Shown here one piece after another: positions 10,501-20,898 of a DNA stretch of 64,000 bases; the first letter of the stretch is position 1, and each line of letters begins with the position of its first letter. Location: the NCBI GenBank assembly GCA_964035015.1, contig OZ035999.1, forward strand, positions 17,162,179 through 17,226,178, read 5' to 3'. Source of the DNA: Corallium rubrum (Eukaryota > Cnidaria > Anthozoa > Scleralcyonacea > Coralliidae). The notes under the pieces are model-generated. The model was given only the letters and a program-made list of their open reading frames with translations. It ran no database searches and was not told where the DNA came from. The translations under genes were made by a program, and so were the position numbers.

Positions 10501-13500
10501 TCTTTTAAATAAATATGTTTATTTAAAAAATCCCTTTTTTTGTGTTTAATGATGTGTGCGCGCCAAATCCCGCAATGCGTGGACCCCACGCATTTTCCAC
10601 GCGATAGTGCGTACGAAGGGGTGTGCGCACAAAGGGGTGTACATAACGATTGTAATAAACAACAACATTTTCTCATTAAAAAGACGTATGAGAGATCTTT
10701 TATTAATAATTTTAACTTACAATGTTAACATTTTCCCTTAAAAAGGTTTATAGAAGTTCTTAAGGAACGCATACTGACTTTCAGTACGTGTTGATTTCTA
10801 GTTAAAACAATATATCGACCGTTATCTTATAGGTTGTCACTGTGTTATGGCAAGTGATATTTGAATACTAATAGTGGGGGGGATGTGCGCACACCTGTGC
10901 GCACACCCCTATGACGTCAACATTCTTCACATATTTCCGCTGGATGTGCGGAGTAATCTACTAACAACAAAACTAAACTATATACATGACAATTTGTAAA
11001 ATAATCTAATACGGTCTAGTTATTTTTGAACGGGTCGAAAGTCGAGTTTTGTACACAGTACGAGATATATGTAACACACTGCATGAATGATTTCCCAGTA
11101 AGGTCTTAATAAAACTGTGATCATCTAAAGAATTGAAAGTGAGTGAGTGAGTGAGTGAGTGAGTGAGTGAGTGAGTGAGTGAGTGAGTGAGTGAGTGAGT
11201 GAGTGAGTGAGTGAGTGAGTGAGTGAGTGAGTGCGTCAGTCAGTCAGTCAGTCAGTCAGTCGGTCGGTCGGTCGGTCGGTCGGTCGGTCGGTCGGTCGGT
11301 CGGTCGGTCGGTCGGTCGGTCGGTCGGTCGGTCGGTCGGTCGGTCGGTCGGTCGGTCAGTCAGTCAGTCAGTCAGCCGAAACTATTGAACGTAGTTTCTA
11401 ACGTTTCGAGCGAAGGCCCTTCGTCAGAGAGAAACGTGCTTTTATACACGGTATAGCTTTGTCAGCTAATAATAACGACGACAACTACATCAACAATGAC
11501 TACAACAACAACAGTCTTTGTAAAGACTATACACACTAACTAAATCAAACTATTTTGCCTTGAGCAACCCTTTCCGATGACTTCTATTCAAGGTTGTTGA
11601 TATGCTGTTGTCCTCCGGTGCAAGTCCACATCAGTCAAACACAAGAGGTAAAAACCCAACCGATTTGATCAACACTGAAGAAATGAGAAAAGTGTTTGCC
11701 TCACATGGAGTGCAACTCCAAGCAATATGTGATGTAGGCAATCATTTCGATGGAAGTAAGATCCTCGCAGATTCCAACAAAGGCAAAACATATATGGAAG
11801 GACAAAATGAGCACCACAACAAGGATTTGATACCAGGGAAGGAATTTCAAAGTAAAATCCCAGAATCAAACGAAGCGAAAGCAATGGAAGGACAAGGTGA
11901 AAGTCGCAATAAGGATTCGATACTAGGGAGCGAAATCCAAAATATGATCTTAGAATCAAACAAAGGTAAAACTATGGAAGGAAAAAATGAGCACTACAAC
12001 AAGGATTTGACACCAGGGAAGGAATTTCGAAATATAATCCCTGAATCAAACAAAGGCAAAACTTTGCAAGGACAAAGTGGACAATACAATAAGGATTTGA
12101 TACTAGGGAACGAAATTCAAATCCCAGAACCAAACAAGGGCAAAACTATGAAAAGAGAAAGTGAACGTCACAACAAAGATTTGATACCAGAGACGGAAAT
12201 CCAAATTAAAATCTCAGAATTCAAAGGTGGAAAAAACGTGGAAGGCCAAAGTAAGCACCACAACAAGGGTGCGACACTAGGGAATGCAATTCAGGATAAC
12301 ATCACAGAATCAAAGAATGGTAAAAACGTGGAAGTCCACCAAAGAGAGCTCCACAATAACGGTACGATACTAGGAAATGAAACCCAAAACAAGATCCAAG
12401 AAGCAGACAAGAACAGAAACGTGGAAAGACAAAACGAACACTACAACAAAGGGTCGATACTAGGGAATGAATTTCAAAGGAAGCAAACTCAAGGAGAATC
12501 AAAGATGGAGAAACCCGTTATGTATATTTGTAAGTTGGCTCCTGGTCAATGGAACGAAGAAATGACTGTACAAACGACTCAGGTAAATCAAGTTTTTCTC
12601 GAAAAACCGGTTGGAGTTCCCAAGATGCCTGAGGCACCTGAGTTAGAAAGCAGATCAGAGAGCGAATTGGAGTCGGTGGTGTTACCTGAGGCTAAAGACC
12701 TTACTGTGGTCAACAAAGAGAAGACGTCTCCCCCAACAGAAGACAAATCTGGGGAAGTGCCCGGCGATAGCGTTGAAGAAGAAGCTCACAGCGACAAAGA
12801 CATTCCAGACCCAAAGTTGCCACAAAGTACAACCGCTTCCCTAGAACGTGAAACCGTGGCGCCATTTTCAGAGGAGAATATAGCTATCGGGGTAACTGAT
12901 ATCGGGGGATTACCCAACTCAGATTCGGCGCGACCAGAAACCCAGTTGGCTTCTCGGGAAAATCTTTCATTTGATCAAGAGAAGACAATACCTTATAAAT
13001 TAAAAAAAAGTGAAGCTGAAAAGGGAATTGAGATAAATGTGGTAGAAGAAAACATGAAAGAAGTGTCAGAGCTCCCAGAAGAAAATAACAGAGCTGACAC
13101 TCCTAGAGACATTACTTTCCTCGGGACTTCTTCAGAGCTTAGAAACACTTCTCTTGACCAGAAAGTACGTGGTGTAAATGACGTTGAAAAAGCTGGTGGT
13201 GAAACCGAATTCACGTTTGTTCTTGGAGACCGGAGACTAGTTTCAACAAATCCACAGGGATTTGACCAAGCTAGCAAAGAAACTGGTTCAAGAAGTGCAG
13301 TTTTAAAGAATGAAGCTATCTACGCGAATCAAGAAGCAAGGACGTTTGACAGACTTGTTTGCACTGACAGCGCAAGCCAAGACGAGTCAAGTCAGATTTA
13401 TAAAACGCACAGAGTTGTGCCAGTTGGTGATCAGTCACATGGAAGATGTGAACTGGGTTCAAAGAACAGCAAGGGAAATGAGAGAGTTGTTTCTGGTCGT

Positions 13501-15907
13501 CGTACTGCAGTGTCAAGGCCGCGAAGGCCTACGATAACATGGAGGTCCTTAATGGCCAAGGGTAGACGTAACTTGTCCGAACTAAGGGTTCCGTATTACG
13601 ATCAGTTTTTGATCAACACTAAAAATTACCAACTTGCGACCGGTGCAGATGATCCAGGTCTTGAACAGGTGTGTATGTTAAGTTGTTTGGTTTTACGTTG
13701 GGATTATGGAAATGTAGCTGCTAATGAACTAGAAGAGCTAACGAATGGTTAACAGACGTTTTCTATATTCCAATTATTTTATCAGACGGTCAAGGCTCTA
13801 CCATTCGGACTGGGTGACAAGAAAGAAGAATTGATTTTGAAACAGGAGAGATCAGAAGAAGAACTCACAAGAAAGCAGAAAAGCGAAGAGGTAGGGTCAT
13901 CATCATCACCACTGTCGTACGTCATCTTCACCGACATCACCAACATCACCACCACCATCATCAACAACACCATCATCGTCACCACCATCATCGTACCATC
14001 ATCATTGTCACCATCATCACTATCATCATCATCACCATCACCACCACCACCATCAACACCATCATCAACATCATCTTCATCACCATCACCAACATCGCTA
14101 CCATCATCACCACCATCATCACCATCATCATCACCACCACCACCACCATCATCATCATCACCACCACCACCACCACAATCATCATCACCATCATCATTAC
14201 CACCACCATCATCACCAATATCATCATCACCACCACCATCATTGTCATCACCACCACCATCATCATCATAACCATCATCTTTACCATCACCAACATTATC
14301 ACCACCATCATCATCACTAACATCATCACCACCATCATTAACATCATCTTCACCATCATGATCGCCACCATCATCACCATCACCACCACCATCATCACTA
14401 CCACCATCATTGTCACCATCATCATTGTCACCATCATCACCACCATCATCACCACTACCAACAACAACATCGTCACCATCATCATCACCACCACCATCAT
14501 CGTCACCATCATCACCAACATCACCACCACCTTTATCACCAAGATTATCACCACCACCATCATCAACACCACCATCATCAATACCACCATCATCGTCATC
14601 ACCGTCAATCATCACCACAATCACCAACATTACCACCATCGTCATTTTACCTTTATTTCTCTACAATAAAGGATAAGCTACAGTTATGTATGGAACAAGA
14701 GATAGTGAGATTTTATGCAAAGAATGCGTACTCATCACTGAAATATCGAGCGCCACCTGGGGTATGCGCTGCCTTGTGTTGGCAAAGGATGGCTCCACAG
14801 CAGCTCAAAATCGAGGTAGGCACAATTGCAACCTTAGCTTTCCATCTGAACCTCGGTATAGCTTGGCAGTAGTATTCGAGCAGAGTATTCGAACTGACGA
14901 ACGTCCACCAAACATCTGTTACTATAATGTATATAGCTCTTTACATTTTGGATGTATTCACAACCAACTCTTTTGCAGAAAAAGAAGCTGTCCCAAAGAC
15001 GTCCTTCAGAACCAAGTAAAGCTTTACCAACAAGCTACCACGAAATTGTCAACAAGTACGATCAACTAAAGGTACATGGATAAAATACAGAATTACCTAC
15101 TTCCTACCTCACCCCCATCCACCTACACCCTCCTCCCTAACCACCACCTACCCTCTTACGATTGCGCAACGATTACAAAAACTTGTCTCGTACGATTTCG
15201 ACAATTCCACAGCATATTACACGCTGCAATGCTTCATTTAAAGTGTATATGAAACGAAAATTAAGTTTGTCTTATTGGAAAGAACTCTTAAAATAATGGG
15301 GAATATCAATTTACAGCTTTTTCATATTTTACTTAGTTCTCGAGATATTTAGACTTATGTGATATTTCAAATGAGATAACTTATGGTTCGTTTTTTTCTA
15401 ATTAACATATTCGAAAATCGTGAATATTTTTTAAGATTATTGATCAAAATCACTTGTAACTTGTCTTTCATGTTTAGTTACATGAACTGTAGCAATATGC
15501 AAAGTTTCAAGTGATTTTGTTCAATAATCTTAAAAATATTCGTGATTTTCGAATATGATAATTAGTGAAAAAACGAACCATAAGTTATCTCATTTGAATA
15601 TCACATAAGTCTAAATATCTCAAGAACTAAGTAAAATATGAAAAAGCTGTAAATTGATATTCCCCATTATTTTAAGAGTTCTTTCAAATAAGACAAACTT
15701 AATTTTCGTTTCATATACATTTAACTTTCTTGCAACGATACGTCAATGCCGTTACGCGTGTAGTGTACACTCTTTGGAATTTTAGTAAATTTAAACTCAC
15801 TATGTTATTTCGTATTATTCTCTGTTCAGAGGTTGATGTCCACAAGGCACAGACACGAACAGCAAGCGTTGGACGCCGTAGCCAAACGAGAGCTACAGAC
15901 CGCATAG
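4617..15907 (+). CDS. ANKRD11/ANKRD12-like ankyrin repeat protein
   Basis: Ten exons: a 5' exon ending at 2942, then 4597-4766 (ATG at 4617), 4997-5093, 6670-7062, 7181-7323, 11593-13668, 13786-13890, 14672-14815, 14979-15071 and 15830-15907. All phases agree; the product is about 1092 residues. Residues from about 150 carry [15 protein letters not shown], the motif preceding the ankyrin repeats in vertebrate ANKRD11/12. Ankyrin repeats follow at about 175-300 ([41 protein letters not shown]). The C-terminus has the other family hallmark: [17 protein letters not shown], then [25 protein letters not shown]11/12 are nuclear cofactors that bind p160 coactivators and HDACs; that role is inferred, not shown. 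It is less than half the length of the vertebrate proteins and lacks their Lys/Glu-rich middle. Instead it has a repeat-bearing 692-codon exon. No polyadenylation signal was assigned. Confidence 0.85.
5100..6640. repeat. 22-bp minisatellite in ANKRD intron 3
   Basis: About 65-70 imperfect copies of CTACCATGCAGCATCCCCTA+AC fill nearly the whole intron, degenerating after about 6400. No gene is present; frames across it are repeat artefacts. Confidence 0.95.
7366..7606. repeat. Tetranucleotide array GTGA / GTCA / GTCC
   Basis: Consecutive blocks of (GTGA)n, (GTCA)n, (GTCC)n and again (GTCA)n in the intron after ANKRD exon 5. It precedes the palindromic element. Confidence 0.95.
7858..8178 (+). 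CDS. Unrecognised acidic small protein, present only in the left arm of the palindromic element
   Basis: Predicted 106 residues starting [20 protein letters not shown], with a run of six Asp ([11 protein letters not shown]) and a basic, Gly-rich end. The equivalent segment is deleted from the right arm between the homologues of about 7868 and 8337. No domain recognised; translation is unproven. Confidence 0.35.
   Translation: MRSSNFYCDVLYELLWEDVENWIYDFDDDDDDGKERIFTDHRLIMKVWYACVKHGYIAKENTMVGIDKMKFISHNFFEEFRDKRARGDDGYTPKENIAAGKPIDKK
8629..8781 (+). CDS. Small frame upstream of and overlapping the zinc-finger gene (left arm)
   Basis: A 50-codon frame starting [16 protein letters not shown]. 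It ends in TGA that overlaps the start of the next frame as ATGA. The same arrangement is in the other arm (10468-10316, minus). No domain recognised. The ATGA overlap resembles compact viral or transposon gene packing but could be chance. Confidence 0.3.
   Translation: MVRTKSARGLPSDGYFRNALGFPSVIIVLLKMGEDIQKTFEQFGLLFWQR
8778..8915 (+). CDS. Tiny C2H2 zinc-finger protein (left arm)
   Basis: Predicted 45 residues: a basic leader MKKEAKKRK, a first finger [18 protein letters not shown], the classical TGEKPF linker, then the [10 protein letters not shown] start of a second finger, where the frame stops. A longer open frame in phase extends upstream to 8469 and could add N-terminal sequence. Probably DNA-binding (inferred from the finger and linker). 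Confidence 0.5.
   Translation: MKKEAKKRKQCDICGKHPWSLTRHRKAHTGEKPFPCRLCGKKFAR
9120..9475 (-). CDS. bZIP-like basic protein in two overlapping frames (left arm)
   Basis: From the ATG at 9475 the frame reads [20 protein letters not shown] then EELVKLRAL, a basic region with bZIP character (N-x-A/S spacing, Arg/Lys-rich, then leucines). A second frame (-1 relative) is open downstream. It reads [20 protein letters not shown] and ends WLSELFKSI at 9120, an acidic, Asp/Thr-rich tail. Either a frameshift, an unseen splice or two separate products would be needed. Confidence 0.4.
9619..9977 (+). CDS. bZIP-like basic protein in two overlapping frames (right arm copy)
   Basis: Inverted copy of the frames at 9120-9475. 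The basic frame runs from 9619 to 9816 and the acidic -1 frame continues to 9977. The two arms differ by an indel of three bases in the acidic frame (VSINDEPN here, VSNGEPN on the left), which keeps that frame open. Confidence 0.4.
10182..10319 (-). CDS. Tiny C2H2 zinc-finger protein (right arm copy)
   Basis: Inverted copy of 8778-8915 with the same 45-residue product and the same ATGA overlap with the frame 10468-10316. Confidence 0.5.
   Translation of the reverse strand: MKKEAKKRKQCDICGKHPWSLTRHRKAHTGEKPFPCRLCGKKFAR
11138..11376. repeat. Tetranucleotide array GAGT / CAGT / CGGT
   Basis: About 240 bp of pure four-base repeats that switch unit from GAGT to CAGT to CGGT and back. They lie downstream of the palindromic element in the same ANKRD intron and mirror the array at 7366-7606. 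Confidence 0.95.
11767..12490 (+). repeat. Coding tandem repeat in the large ANKRD exon (about 8 units of about 30 aa)
   Basis: The sequence around [11 protein letters not shown] recurs about eight times ([77 protein letters not shown]), spaced about 90 bp. It is alternately acidic and basic, Asn/Gly/Lys/Glu-rich and probably disordered. The remainder of the exon to 13668 is a Glu/Ser-rich low-complexity stretch. No known domain is recognised in it. Confidence 0.8.
13891..14655. repeat. (ATC/ACC)n trinucleotide repeat filling ANKRD intron 7
   Basis: About 750 bp of CAT/CAC triplets occupy almost the whole intron between 13890 and 14672. Long Asp/Gly, Met/Val, Ser/Pro and Thr/Ile frames in all phases are artefacts. 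Confidence 0.95.
15242..15720. mobile_element. TTAA-flanked hairpin element, family A copy 1
   Basis: Near-perfect palindrome of about 480 bp. Ends AGTGTATATGAAACGAAAAT and ...GTTTCATATACAT are flanked by TTAA on both sides (15238-15241, 15721-15724). It lies in the last ANKRD intron. The TTAA duplication is typical of piggyBac (also Kolobok). Confidence 0.75.
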
Positions 15908-15953
15908 CCAGCGGTAAGTTGCTTGAGTTTGCCAGTATTTCTCAGGTATTTAA

Positions 15954-16191
15954 CAAATAGATTCCATTTTGCCATTGTCTGTTCAGTTTTATAACATAGC
16001 TTTGATATAGCAATGTTTTTGATTGGCTGTCGTGCGTGCTCCATAACTCGATGGAGCACGCTAAACCATGAGCCATTTCTTAAATAGATGCACAGAAAAC
16101 GTCACAACGTGGTAAGACTTCTTACCACGTTGTGACGTCTCTGTGCATCTATAACTGAACAGACAACCAGACAATGGAATCTATTTGTTTT
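15954..16191. repeat. Foldback MITE just downstream of the ANKRD stop
   Basis: Inverted ends AACAAATAGATTCCATT / complement, with a second internal hairpin (ACGTCACAACGTGGTAAG and complement) around 16096-16136. Confidence 0.6.
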
Positions 16192-16427
16192 ATACAATAC
16201 AAAAATATGCTTCGAAAGGTTTTTATCAAAACTCTTGCTGGATTTGGGGACATGAAGAAAGAAAAAATCAAGTCAGCTGACGTGATCCATGTGTCGGTCC
16301 TCTAATAGATCATGGGCAACAACCAATGAAAACACGCATAGCAACCAGGGTATTGTATAAACAATATTAGAGGATTGCAGTGGGAGTACTCGAGTTAGAA
16401 GCAGATATTGAACATGATAATACTTAA

Positions 16428-17274
16428 AGTGTATATGAAACTAAAATTAAGTTTGTCTTATTTGAAAGAACTCTTAAAATAATGGGGAATATCAATTTAC
16501 AGCTTTTTCATATTTTACTCAGTTCTTGAGATATTTAGACTTATGTGATATTCAAATGAGATAACTTATGGTTCGTTTTTTCACTAATTAACATATTCGA
16601 AAATCGTGAATATTTTTAAGATTATTGAACAAAATCACTTGAAACTTTGCATATTGCTACAGTTCATGCAACTAAACATGAAAGACAAGTTACAAGTGAT
16701 TTTGATCAATAATCTTAAAAAATATTCACGATTTTCGAATATGTTAATTAGAAAAAAACGAACCATAAGTTATCTCATTTGAAATATCACATAAGTCTAA
16801 ATATCTCGAGAACTAAGTAAAATATGAAAAAACTGTAAATTGATATTCCCCATTACAGTAAAACCCCGCATATAAGAACCTGGTTTTTAAGAACCTGTTA
16901 GGCTAAGATTGTCCATTTAGACCCCCTTACATAAGAACCTGTTTTAGCCTAAAATTTGAAAAGGTTCTTATTTTATAATTTACTACCAAGAATAGGTTTC
17001 TATTTGTTAAGATTGAAGTCATTTAGACATAATTATATTCATTTTTTGTATAAATAATAGGCTGTACCAGTATTCTTCCAGGAACCACATTTTTTCCCTT
17101 AAGAAAATAAGAACCTGTTTAAGAACCTAAATAGCCTAATTTCCCAGTAAGCACCAATTATATAAGAACCTTTTTAGGCTAACTTGAAAAATACAGGTTC
17201 TTATATGCGGGGTTTTACTGTATTTTAAGAGTTCTTTCAAATAAGACAATCTTAATTTTAGTTTCATATACACT
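16428..17274. mobile_element. TTAA-flanked hairpin element, family A copy 2, interrupted
   Basis: Same element as 15242-15720, flanked by TTAA at 16424-16427 and 17275-17278. Its right arm is interrupted by a TA-flanked MITE at 16856-17220. Confidence 0.75.
16856..17220. mobile_element. 365-bp TA-flanked MITE (Tc1/mariner-type)
   Basis: Inverted ends CAGTAAAACCCCGCATATAA / complement, flanked by TA on both sides. The host hairpin's other copy at 15242-15720 keeps the uninterrupted sequence CCCCATTATTTTAAG, which directly proves the TA duplication. Confidence 0.85.
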
Positions 17275-17706
17275 TTAAGAAATTCTATAGAAATTTAAGA
17301 AATTCTATCGAATTATGGGTGCACGCGGGAAGTTGAGAGCCCGAAAAAAAAGTGGTAAGAGTTGCTCGAGGCGATAGCCAAGATTTTTGAGTGCTCTTTC
17401 AATTTTCTAAGTGCATTCTTAGACCTCAGTCGATGGAGCATGTTATAAAAGAAATGGTTCATGGTTTAGCGTATATAGAATAAGACTCAAAATCATGATA
17501 AACGTGGCTTAAAATCAACGTATGTCGCAGAAAGTGTTTCGGTTGTGTTTTCTGTTTACTGTTTGTTGCTTCAACCGCTTTACATTTATTTTAAACATTT
17601 CCTAGGCCTCCACCTAATCTTTAAATGTTGCCACAGACCAGTTGGTAGTTTATTTGCTTTTGGCCAGTGTTTCTTTCTTCTCTCCAAAAAACCAATCAGG
17701 AACGCT

Positions 17707-18841
17707 GTAAAGCCTTGGTTCTCACTTGTCGTAAGAATCGGGGAATTTTCCTATCCCCGATCGTCTGGGATTGTTACAAGTGTGAACATGGTTGAAGTAA
17801 GGTCCCGGAATCATTTCTATTTTGAAAATGCATCCCAGACGGTCGCTGACGATCGGGGATTCTTACGACTAGTTACGACATGTGTGAACACTGAAGCACG
17901 CTGAAATCACTCGTCTGGGACAATCGGGGACAGGAAAAATCCCCGATTCTACAGCCTGGTTTTCATTTGTCGCATATCATCGCCGATGCTCACATTTGCG
18001 ACGATCGGGGATTGTCTGGGATGATCGCCGATCATCCCAGACAGTCGCCGTCGATAACCGATCAATGCGGGAAAATAATATTTTTTTGTCAAAATGGGCG
18101 CCCCCTAAACAACAGATTATTACTCTATACGAAGCTTTCACTCGTCATAGCGCTGGTACTGTGTAAGAAATATAGAAAGAAGAGTTTCTGGGTGCGAAAA
18201 ATATTTGAGACAAGGGAAGAACCGAAGAATCATGGCAATTTCGTGCATGTTTGAAGTGCTTGGTTTTCTTCCAGAGACTGCATGGGTCCTAATTTGTCTT
18301 ATTTCATCCATAGTCAATCGAGATATGGTCTGGAAATTCGGCAAACTTCAAAGCGCCTATAATGAGCTGCGATTTTATGTTGAACCGTACCTTACACCGT
18401 GCACATCCTTTGTTTTAGGTTTATTAATATTTAAATAGCACGGTTGAGTGATTGAACTGAAACGTTGCTATTGGCCAATTCGTTCATTATACTAAAATAC
18501 AATGTGTTCAGTGACCGTGCACCGTGCACAAAAATGCATAAAGGCGAACAAAAAGATAGACCAAAGACTTTAGCTGAGTTTCCAGACCACCTACTTGAAT
18601 GACTATGGATATAAGAAGTCAAGACAATGTGAGATCTTTTAAAAAATATTTAAATCGTAGTTAGGTTATTATAGTTATCAGGTATTATTATAAATAATTT
18701 ATATGTACTCTATATATTTGTAATTGTTTGTTGTTGTTTTTTTGTTTTTTGTTTTTTATATATTTGTAGTTATTCTTAAAAATTGTACACGGCTCACTGG
18801 AAGAGCATGTATTAATGAAGTGATACCGTGTTTAAATAAAG

Positions 18842-18902
<61 letters not shown>

Positions 18903-18972
18903 GAAATCGTAAGAATCGGGGACAGTTCTGTCCGCGATTATCGGCGATTCTTACAACAAGTGAGAACTAGGT
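17707..18972. mobile_element. Composite AGCCTGG...-type MITE with nested repeats
   Basis: The left end is GGTTCTCACTTGTCGTAAGA (about 17717). An inverted counterpart, CTTACAACAAGTGAGAACTA, lies near 18950-18970. A related unit starts at about 17950, and CGATCGGGGATT motifs recur. A LINE tail is inserted within (see 18560-18901). Confidence 0.5.
18560..18901 (+). mobile_element. 3' end of a non-LTR retrotransposon with (GATT)n tail
   Basis: The sequence ends AAATAAAGATGATTGATTGA and continues as a pure GATT microsatellite (about 18842-18900). This is the usual form of a 5'-truncated LINE whose tail is a short repeat. No coding part is left. Confidence 0.55.
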
Positions 18973-19127
18973 TACATTTTAGTCCATGACCCACTATCGT
19001 TAGTATAAATACTTTTTCGTATTTTTGACTTTTCCAGGTTCTGGTTTTTGGAACTTCTTGCTTGCAGCACGCTACACAGCAAGTACACTTTCTTATGTAT
19101 TTTTATATTGTTAAAGTTGTGCATGTA

Positions 19128-19690
19128 ATAAGGACTTATTAACCGAGTGCGAGGTCTGTACGGGAAAGTATTTGCCTGAGGTTTTCGTACAGACCGAGCG
19201 ACGAAGGAGCGAGGTTTGTGCGATAAAACCGAGGGCAAATACTTTCCAGTACAGACCGAGCAAACGAGGTTAATAAGGAATTTATTATATGGCTATTGGT
19301 TCATTTTATTTTTAAGTTCCGAGCGTTGTTTTTGTCTGTTTTTGTCTTCGAAGTATGATGTTTACCTTACCTGTTAACTTTTTCGTGTCGCTTCTTGGCC
19401 TTCTTATTTACACCAGTTCGGCTTTTATTTGTCGTTATTTTAGATAAACAGCTTTAAAGAAAACTAGCAGTGATGTTCCAACACATTTTATTGTTCAGAA
19501 TATTTGAATAAAGATACCTATTTCTCTTTTATTTGTATTCAAATCAACTCAGAAATGTTCCCGCCAAAACTTACAGGGCCGAGAAAAAAGCGTATTGACC
19601 GGTCGGTCAATATCGTAAAATCCCGACCTCTCTGGAACCAATCAGCGTGCGTCGTTTTGCGTACGGACCGGAAATCAAACCCAGCCATAT
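19128..19690 (+). repeat. Interspersed repeat family E, copy 1
   Basis: Begins with a foldback of TTAACCGAGTGCGAGG and its complement, continues TTTATTATATGGC and ends GCCATATAATAA. The inner 400 bp has a near-identical inverted copy at about 33113-33530. Shorter relatives lie at 30598-31350 and 38490-39020. Confidence 0.7.
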
Positions 19691-19848
19691 AATAATATAC
19701 ACTTGTTGACTGGCGCCGAGGGAAACATCGAGTTTTACGGACCCGAAGGCTTCAATGTCACCCGAGGGCTTTAGCCCGAGGGCGACATTGAAGCCTGAGG
19801 GACCGTAAAACTCGATGTTTCTCGAGGCAAAAGTCAACAAGCGTTTTG

Positions 19849-20368
19849 TTATATACCAAAGACTTTTAAAATACAAGATACCAAATGACTCGAAACTTGC
19901 AAAAGGCAAAAAGACTTACCAAAACAGTTTGACTTTGTCTTCGTGATTTCGATTCAACTAAACAAATACACCAGACTCAACAAGTACAAAGAACAGCTTT
20001 AAATTTATCCAGGTTTTCTTCAGACCTTCTTTGAAGATATGTATAGCCATTCTTTCCTTTGGAAAGTGAATTATTTCGTACCAAACAAGCTCGAAACAGC
20101 ATGATTAAAGCTGACGTCAGAGGGAAACATTGCACTGTTTCCTTCTTCGTTGTTGACGTCAGAGGGAAACATTGCACTGTTTCCTTCTTCGTTGCTGACG
20201 TCAGAGGGAAACATTGCACTGTTTCCTTCTTCGTTGTTGACGTCAGAGGGAAACAGTGCCATGTTTCCCTCGGCAAAAAGAAACATTGAGTTTGTTGAAC
20301 AACACGTGACCATGATTTGACCAATAGGATTTCATCTTTGGCAAACGAAAGTCTTTGGTATATAACAA
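19849..20368. repeat. Inverted-end repeat with internal GGAAACATTGCACTG tandem
   Basis: Ends GTTATATACCAAAGACTTT and AAGTCTTTGGTATATAAC are inverted. The centre (20112-20270) has four copies of a roughly 43-bp unit containing GACGTCAGAGGGAAACA. A related decayed copy lies near 53630-53880. Confidence 0.6.
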
Positions 20369-20554
20369 TACTTTATACTACACACTGTTAAAGCCTGGCT
20401 CTCACTTGTCGTAAGAATCATAAGAATCGTTTGGGATTGTTACGACAGGTGTGAACATGGTTGAAGTGGCGTCGCCGATCTGATCGGAAGCATCCATTTC
20501 TATTTGGAAAATGCATCCCAGACGGTCACCGACGATCGGGGATTCTTAGGACTA

Positions 20555-20898
20555 CACACGTAAAAACGCGCAAGCTGTTACAGACCTGCAAGCAAGTTGT
20601 TACAAGGCTGTTCAACAGGCTGTCACCGTCATGTGTTCGCACTGGCTGTCCCAGTCTGTTAACAAGACTGTAACATATTGTTGACAACTTGTAACAAGGC
20701 TGATGACTCCAACAGCCTGATGACAAGTTGTTCCAACAACCTGTTACCGCTCTGCACTCAACAAGTTGTTAACAGGTTGATGCTAACAAGGTTGTAGCAG
20801 CTTCTTGAATGAACAGCATTGTTACAACCTGTTAACAGCCTTGCTACAAGCCTGTTGCGAACACATCCTGTTGACAAGCTGTGAGATTTTTACGTGTG
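20555..20898. mobile_element. 344-bp TA-flanked MITE
   Basis: Inverted ends CACACGTAAAAAC / GTTTTTACGTGTG type (right end slightly changed), flanked by TA. The related repeat at about 17859-17885 has the unfilled sequence GACTAGTTACGACATG. The interior contains many AACAAG/CTTGTTA words. Confidence 0.75.

Larger units (their letters stand above)
7668..10962. mobile_element. 3.3-kb near-palindromic mobile element with 6-bp flanking repeats
   Basis: Two inverted arms (about 7668-9497 and 9598-10962) flank a roughly 100-bp unique centre. The ends read AGTAGATTAC...GTAATCTACT. AACAAC lies directly outside both ends (7662-7667 and 10963-10968), consistent with a 6-bp target duplication, though the flanks are (CAA)-rich. 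GTGCGCAC motifs recur near both termini and next to the centre. Each arm carries the same small reading frames: a zinc-finger protein, an overlapping upstream frame and a bZIP-like protein. The left arm has about 470 bp absent from the right, with a further frame. No transposase or integrase is present, so it would need help in trans. A 6-bp duplication and AG ends recall Polinton/Maverick elements; Dada elements also make 6-7-bp duplications. Family not recognised. Confidence 0.75.

Noticed and set aside
13669-13752. C-terminal extension of the large ANKRD frame
   Set aside because: The frame passes a GT donor at 13669, and splicing to 13786 restores similarity to the ANKRD11/12 C-terminal region.
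13782-14669. Long Asp/Gly, Met/Val and Ser/Pro frames on both strands
   Set aside because: They read through a CAT/CAC trinucleotide repeat in an ANKRD intron; composition is purely periodic and the flanking splice sites remove the region.
19504-19692. Small open frame repeated at 33113-33313
   Set aside because: It is carried by interspersed repeat family E in both places and has no recognisable domain.
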